Shown: piece by piece, positions 59,537 through 64,000 of the stretch
Position numbering within the stretch: the stretch's first letter is position 1
How the letters are laid out: every line of letters starts with the position of its first letter
The notes under the pieces: model-generated
Told to the model about the DNA's origin: nothing
What the model saw: the letters and a program-made list of their open reading frames with translations, nothing else
Database searches by the model: none
Origin: Achromobacter xylosoxidans
GTDB lineage: Bacteria; Pseudomonadota; Gammaproteobacteria; Burkholderiales; Burkholderiaceae_B
Assembly (NCBI RefSeq): GCF_002192695.1
Contig: NZ_MTLG01000058.1
Location: 62,001 to 126,000 of the forward strand
Direction of reading: 5' to 3'
Length of the DNA: 64,000 nucleotides
Made by a program: the position numbers and the translations under genes

Positions 59537-60390
59537 TGAACTGGCTTACCCATGTCCTGCAGCGCCTGCGCAGAACGGGTGTGTATGCCATCGCGCTGAT
59601 CGCGGGGCTTGTGTCCGCGTGGGCGGTGCGGGAGCACGTGCAGCAGCGGGTCCAGGCGCTCGAGGCCGAGGCGCGTACACCCATGGTCAGCAGGCTGGTC
59701 GCGGCGTATGACCTGCCCGCCGGCACGCAGCTCGAAGAAATGCATCTCGCCGTGCGCGAGATTCCGCAGCCATGGGCTTCGCGGGCCAGCATCGACCCCT
59801 TGGATCTATCCAGCCTGCTAGGCGCCACCTTGCTGGCCGATGTCGCCAATGGTGAACCCTTGCTCCGGGGGCATCTGACGTTCACGGCGCCGGCGCCGGC
59901 CCTGGCGTCCCGCCTGCATAGGGGGCAACGCGCGTTGACGGTGGCGGCGGCGGACCTGGGCGGCCTGGCGGATGTGCTGTGCGTGGGCGATGCCATTGAT
60001 ATCTACGTGAGCTTTGCCCATCGCCAGCGGGAACTGACCGTGCCTCTTTTGCAAGGCATGCGTGTGCTGATGGTCGGGGGCGAAGCCGATGGCGAAGGCA
60101 AGGGCGGCAACATCACCTTGGCTGCGACGCCCGAGGAGGCGATGCGCTTCGTGGCGGCGCGGCAGAGCGGGGCGCTGACCGCCATGCTGCGCCATCGCGA
60201 CGATGCGGCAGTAGTCAGCGGCGCAGTCCAAGGCGACCTTGCTTCGTTGATAGGGTTGGACTCGGGGCCGTCAACCGCGCCTGGCGTGACCATCCTGTAC
60301 GGCGATCGGCTGGAGTCCAGGATAGGCGAGGGTGCACCAGATCTGGCAGCGGCTGTCCGGGAGACCGGATTCAAGAAGGAACGGCCATGA
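59533..60390 (+). CDS. cpaB: Flp pilus assembly protein CpaB (RcpC)
   Basis: A 285-residue protein with one N-terminal membrane segment (about 17-32), then an SAF domain with LVAAYDLPAGTQLEEMHLAVREIP (residues about 54-77) and DVANGEPLLRGHL, and the RcpC/CpaB C-terminal domain (RALTVAAADLGGLADVLCVGDAIDIYV). CpaB proteins act in the periplasm around the secretin. First of two tandem ATG codons chosen, overlapping the previous stop. Confidence 0.9.
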   Translation: MMNWLTHVLQRLRRTGVYAIALIAGLVSAWAVREHVQQRVQALEAEARTPMVSRLVAAYDLPAGTQLEEMHLAVREIPQPWASRASIDPLDLSSLLGATLLADVANGEPLLRGHLTFTAPAPALASRLHRGQRALTVAAADLGGLADVLCVGDAIDIYVSFAHRQRELTVPLLQGMRVLMVGGEADGEGKGGNITLAATPEEAMRFVAARQSGALTAMLRHRDDAAVVSGAVQGDLASLIGLDSGPSTAPGVTILYGDRLESRIGEGAPDLAAAVRETGFKKERP

Positions 60391-61757
60391 AGCATACCCT
60401 CGTCAAACTGTTCACCCTGGGGCTCTGCCTGCTCAGCCACGCTGCGTGGCCGCAGGACGAAGTGATCGAACTTCAGGTGGGCGAAACGCGAATCCTGTCG
60501 CACCCTGGAGTCAAGCGCGTGGCGATAGGCAATGGCCAGGTAGTCGGCGCCATCGAGACCGAAGGGCGCGAGGTCGTGGTGTTCGCTCGCGCCGAGGGCG
60601 TGTCGTCCATGCATGTCTGGGCGAATGGTGGCCGTGCCAAGGCCTATGAACTGAGGGTCGTGCCTGCCGGGGCGCCGCGCCTGCGGGCCGAAGTCGAGGC
60701 CTTGCTTGCCCGCATCCCCGGGGCGCGCAGTACCGAGGTGGGCGGCCGCATCCTCATCGAGGGCGACGACCTTTCCGATGACGACCGTTTGCGCATCACG
60801 GCGCTGGCGGACCGCTATCCCGCCGTGCTGGACTTCACCGGGCAAGTGGGCTGGGATCGCATGGTGCAGCTGGACGTGCAAGTCGTGGAGATCCCCACCT
60901 CAAGGCTGAGAGATCTAGGCGTGCGCTGGGACGGGCTGTCCCAAGGTGGCATCAATGCCGGCCTGGCCTGGGACGCCGGGTCACGGGGGCGCATGAGCCG
61001 CCCGGGAGAAGGGATCATCGAAACGGTGGGGCCGGCTTCGTCGGCGGCCGGCTACTTCGGCGTCAACGCCCTGTTGTCGTCCCGCATCGCGATGCTGGCT
61101 CAAAGCGGCGAAGCCGTCATGCTGGCCCAACCGCAATTGCTCGCGCGCAGCGGCGCCAGCGCTACCTTTCTGGCCGGCGGAGAGGTCCCTTACTCGTCGA
61201 CCGACACGCGCGGCAATTCGAACACCTTGTTCAAGCCCTACGGCGTCATGCTCAGGATTACTCCTCGCGTCGACCGCAACGGAGTCATCCGGTCCCTGAT
61301 CGAGGTAGAGGCGAGTTCGGTGGACAACGCGCTGAGCGTGCCCGGCGGGCCGGCGTTGCGCACGCGCCGCGCCTCCACCGAATTCAACGTGCGGTCCGGC
61401 GATACGCTGGTCATCGGCGGTTTCCTGTCGCGCGAGCGGGACGAAGAAGCCGACGGCCTGCCATGGCTGAAGGACATTCCGGTTCTGGGCGCCTTGTTTT
61501 CTTCGCGCCGATATCAGTTGCGGGAAACCGAGCTCGCCATATTCGTGACACCCAAGCTCATTACGCAGGCCGAACCTTCCATGGCGGACCGTGTGCGGCG
61601 GGGGCGGGGCGTGCTGGAGGCGGCTTTTCCCGTGCCGCCGCGCCTGGGAACGGCGGTGCCCGCCGCGGCAGGATGGGATGCCTACTCGGGTGCGGGTTCG
61701 CAGTGGGGGACGCCACAAGACGATGCCCCGATTTCTCTACCGGAAGCGAGGCCATGA
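60387..61757 (+). CDS. cpaC: Flp pilus secretin CpaC (RcpA)
   Basis: A 456-residue outer-membrane secretin. Signal peptide (residues 1-20), the type-II/III N-terminal domain VIELQVGETRILSHPGVKRVAIG (about 25-47), a BON-like domain (EVEALLARIPGARSTEVGG) and the secretin core ending GLPWLKDIPVLGALFSSRRY ... ELAIFVTPKLI. It forms the Flp pilus channel and is unrelated in detail to the PilN secretin of the other pilus in this window. Coupled to both neighbours by ATGA. Confidence 0.93.
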   Translation: MKHTLVKLFTLGLCLLSHAAWPQDEVIELQVGETRILSHPGVKRVAIGNGQVVGAIETEGREVVVFARAEGVSSMHVWANGGRAKAYELRVVPAGAPRLRAEVEALLARIPGARSTEVGGRILIEGDDLSDDDRLRITALADRYPAVLDFTGQVGWDRMVQLDVQVVEIPTSRLRDLGVRWDGLSQGGINAGLAWDAGSRGRMSRPGEGIIETVGPASSAAGYFGVNALLSSRIAMLAQSGEAVMLAQPQLLARSGASATFLAGGEVPYSSTDTRGNSNTLFKPYGVMLRITPRVDRNGVIRSLIEVEASSVDNALSVPGGPALRTRRASTEFNVRSGDTLVIGGFLSRERDEEADGLPWLKDIPVLGALFSSRRYQLRETELAIFVTPKLITQAEPSMADRVRRGRGVLEAAFPVPPRLGTAVPAAAGWDAYSGAGSQWGTPQDDAPISLPEARP

Positions 61758-63448
61758 TCGACATAGAAATGATGTTCGAGGACGCCACCGTGCACCGATC
61801 GACGATGGCCCCTCCGGTACTCATCGGACGTGGAGCCCATTGCGGGCTGCGCATCGTGAATTGGCGGGTGGGGCGTCAGCATGCGCGGCTGTCGCGGGAG
61901 GAATCCGGGATCGTTCTCGAAGACCTGGGCACGCTGGGGGGAACCTTGGTGAACGGCGAGAGGATCGTGCGCCACGCGCCAGTACTGCCCGGCGACGAAA
62001 TACTGATAGGGCCTTGCCGACTGCGGGTGTCGCTGACGTTCATCCCGGAGCAGGCCGCGCTATCGAGCGCCCCGACGTCTGACGGCGCCGCAAGCGATGG
62101 CGCAGCAGCGCAGGAACCGCCGATGCTACCCGCGCCGGCGACGTCGTTGCCGCTACGCTTGCCGCAACATCGGTTGCAGGACCGCCGGCGCCTGCATGCG
62201 GCTCTGCTGGCGGCGCTGGATTTGCGCCGGCGCGACGTGGCGGGCATGAGCGACGTCATGCTGCGAGCCGAGGCCGAGCGGCTGCTGACGCACATCGTCG
62301 CTACCGACGCCGACTTGCCCGCGGGCGCCGATCGGGCCGCGCTTTGCCGCGAGGTGCTGGACGAAGCGGTTGGCCTGGGACCTCTGGAGCCCCTGCTCGC
62401 CGCCGCGGACATCACGGAGATCATGGTCAACCGCCATGACGAGGTCTACGTCGAGCGTGGCGGCCGTTTGTCACGTCATCCGGCAGCCTTCACCAGCGAG
62501 CAATCGCTGCGCTGGGCCATCGAGCGCATCGTCACGCCATTGGGGCGGCGCATAGACGAAAGCTCCCCCATGGTGGATGCCCGTCTGGCTGACGGATCCC
62601 GGGTGCACGCCATCATTCCGCCGGTGGCCCTTAGGGGGGCGAGCCTGACCATACGCAAGTTTCCGTTGCGTCGCCCGGGGATGTCCGATCTGATCGCGGC
62701 GGGTTCTCTGAGCGGCTCCATGGCGCAATTCCTGGCGCTCTGCGTGAGAGTGCGCAGGAACCTGGTGGTATCCGGAGGCACTGGGGCTGGCAAGACGACG
62801 TTGCTCAACATCCTGTCCAACGAGATTCCCGATGGCGAACGCGTGGTCACCATCGAAGACGCGGCGGAGCTGCGCCTGAACCACGATCATCTGGTGGCGC
62901 TGGAGGCGCGGCCCGCCAACCAGGAAGGGCGCGGGCGTATCGACATCCGCGAACTCGTGCGCAATGCGCTGCGCATGCGGCCAGACCGGATCGTGGTGGG
63001 CGAGTGCCGTGGGCCGGAGGCGTTCGACATGCTGACCGCCATGAACACCGGCCACGAGGGATCCCTGACGACACTGCACGCCAACTCGCCTCGCGATGCG
63101 CTGGGGCGCCTGGAATCGATGATCCTGATGGCTGGCCTCGACCTTCCTCTGACGGCCGTGCGCGAACACATCGCGGCCAGCGTGGACATCGTGGTGCAGC
63201 AGGCCAGGCTGGCCGACGGGCGGCGCGTGGTGACGTCGATCGCGGAGATCGCCGGCATGGAAAGCGGGCGCATACAGCTCCAGGACCTTTTCCGATACGA
63301 CCGCGTCCGGGGCTTTACGGGCTGTGGCGCCTTGCCCGGTTTTGCGCGCGAGGGGGCACAGGCCGATGAGGCCATTGACCCCGCCTGGTTCTCCAACACA
63401 GAGAAGGCGGGGCCGGGAATTGCTGTTTTTTCGCAAGGTACGCCATGA
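61754..63448 (+). CDS. cpaF: Tad pilus ATPase CpaF/TadA with an N-terminal FHA domain
   Basis: A 564-residue fusion. Residues about 20-95 form an FHA fold (PVLIGRGAHCGLRIVN ... GRQHARLS ... DLGTLGGTLVNGERI), but the Ser of the usual RxxSxxHA phosphopeptide motif is Gly. A Pro/Ala linker leads to the CpaF ATPase (about 130-520): Walker A GGTGAGKTTLLN at about 339, ITIEDAAELRL-type Asp box, Walker B RIVVGECRGPEAFDML at about 411, and HANSPRDALGRLE. It powers Flp pilus assembly. No cpaE/tadZ gene lies between cpaC and cpaF, so the FHA part may take over localisation. ATGA coupling on both sides. Confidence 0.92.
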   Translation: MIDIEMMFEDATVHRSTMAPPVLIGRGAHCGLRIVNWRVGRQHARLSREESGIVLEDLGTLGGTLVNGERIVRHAPVLPGDEILIGPCRLRVSLTFIPEQAALSSAPTSDGAASDGAAAQEPPMLPAPATSLPLRLPQHRLQDRRRLHAALLAALDLRRRDVAGMSDVMLRAEAERLLTHIVATDADLPAGADRAALCREVLDEAVGLGPLEPLLAAADITEIMVNRHDEVYVERGGRLSRHPAAFTSEQSLRWAIERIVTPLGRRIDESSPMVDARLADGSRVHAIIPPVALRGASLTIRKFPLRRPGMSDLIAAGSLSGSMAQFLALCVRVRRNLVVSGGTGAGKTTLLNILSNEIPDGERVVTIEDAAELRLNHDHLVALEARPANQEGRGRIDIRELVRNALRMRPDRIVVGECRGPEAFDMLTAMNTGHEGSLTTLHANSPRDALGRLESMILMAGLDLPLTAVREHIAASVDIVVQQARLADGRRVVTSIAEIAGMESGRIQLQDLFRYDRVRGFTGCGALPGFAREGAQADEAIDPAWFSNTEKAGPGIAVFSQGTP

Positions 63449-64000
63449 TCTGGCTGGCGGCGGGGGCCGCCATGATCTCCGTGCTGCTGCTGGCGTGGCG
63501 CGCCCAGAGCTGGTTTGCGCCGGCGCTGCGCCGCTACCGCGAGGTCTACACCCAGGAGGCGGGCTTGCGCCTGAGCGAGGTGTTCCTGTTCATAGACCCG
63601 GCCCAGTTGTGGGCAGGCGCCGTGGCTTGCGCCGCGATGGCGGCAGGACTGGCTTTTGCCGCGACGGGCAGCGGCCTTGTGGCCGCCTTGGCTGCGGCGT
63701 TCGCTTCGCGATTGCCTCGGGCGCTTGTGAACGCGCTGCGGCGCCGACGCGCCAGGCGGTTTGAGCAGCAATTGCCGATGGCGCTGTTGATGCTTGCCTC
63801 CGCCCTGCGAGCGGGGGTGGCATTGACGACCGGCCTGCGCCACGTCGTCGAGCAGAGCGGCGCGCCCTTGGCCCAGGAGTTCGGCTTGATGCTGCGCGAG
63901 CAGCGCATGGGAGTCCCATGGGATGCCGCGCTTGAGAACCTGCGCGACCGCATGCCGGCCGATTCGATCGCGCTCGTCGTGGCGGCCATGCGCATCGCGG
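63445..64000 (+). CDS. tadB: TadB-like inner-membrane platform protein, N-terminal part
   Basis: The first 185 codons of a gene cut by the window edge. It starts with a hydrophobic segment (LAAGAAMISVLLLAW), a second one at about 52-85 (WAGAVACAAMAAGLAFAATGSGLVAALAAAF), and then the GspF-type cytoplasmic domain RRRRARRFEQQLPMALLMLASALRAGVALTTGLRHVVE, characteristic of TadB. The platform for the CpaF ATPase. ATG overlaps the cpaF stop as ATGA. Confidence 0.88.
   Translation, partial: MIWLAAGAAMISVLLLAWRAQSWFAPALRRYREVYTQEAGLRLSEVFLFIDPAQLWAGAVACAAMAAGLAFAATGSGLVAALAAAFASRLPRALVNALRRRRARRFEQQLPMALLMLASALRAGVALTTGLRHVVEQSGAPLAQEFGLMLREQRMGVPWDAALENLRDRMPADSIALVVAAMRIA

Overview
This is a GC-rich beta-proteobacterial chromosome segment. 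Its housekeeping gene order (alaS, rpsP-rimM-trmD, valS, ndk-rlmN-rodZ-ispG-hisS-yfgM-bamB-der-hisC-hfq-hflX-hflK-hflC-hisZ-purA, rpsU-dnaG-rpoD, tRNA-Ile) and its protein sequences fit Alcaligenaceae, i.e. an Achromobacter- or Bordetella-like organism. Genus is an inference; no marker here fixes the species.

Layout. (1) 58-1398: a periplasmic glycerol-3-phosphate-binding protein (UgpB type), closed by a strong terminator. (2) 1589-10462: a tightly coupled eight-gene operon for an R64-like type IVb pilus: a VirB9-like/TcpQ-like lipoprotein, then PilN, PilO, PilP, PilQ, PilR, PilS and PilV. (3) 10544-41662: a long, mostly plus-strand core block covering aminoacyl-tRNA synthetases, ribosome and tRNA/rRNA modification, isoprenoid and histidine synthesis, outer-membrane assembly, Hfq/Hfl regulation, purine synthesis and the rpsU-dnaG-rpoD macromolecular synthesis block, ending in a tRNA-Ile(CAU) gene. 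(4) 41663 to about 44600: a decayed insertion at the tRNA 3' end, with a frameshifted integrase tail, an IS3-family transposase remnant and an AT-richer acyltransferase gene. (5) 44804-45881: two small lipoproteins. (6) 45897-56067: a divergent LysR regulator and an eleven-gene CoA-ester catabolic cluster (DUF35 protein, thiolase-like protein, CoA-transferase A/B, three-gene biotin-dependent acyl-CoA carboxylase, Bug-type binding protein, SDR dehydrogenase, MaoC hydratase). (7) 56451-64000: a Tad/Flp pilus operon (Flp-like pilin with an apparent frameshift, TadG-like, TadE-like, an exported unknown, CpaB, CpaC secretin, FHA-CpaF ATPase, start of TadB), running off the right edge.

How the genes work together. 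The window holds two unrelated pilus assembly machines, each with its own secretin, ATPase and inner-membrane platform. No prepilin peptidase is visible for either. The catabolic cluster reads as: import an acid, load CoA by transferase, carboxylate it, hydrate (MaoC), oxidise (SDR), and cleave by the DUF35/thiolase-like pair. Its substrate cannot be read from sequence.

Most interesting points: a type IV secretion VirB9-like domain in a pilus lipoprotein; a thiolase-like protein that appears to lack the nucleophilic cysteine and is paired with a DUF35 protein; a terminator-bearing leader before hisZ-purA with a complementary upstream segment; an FHA-CpaF fusion with no CpaE/TadZ gene; a frameshift in the Flp-like pilin gene; and a W-K-G-K-G repeat linker in DnaG. 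No CRISPR array or phage structural genes were seen.
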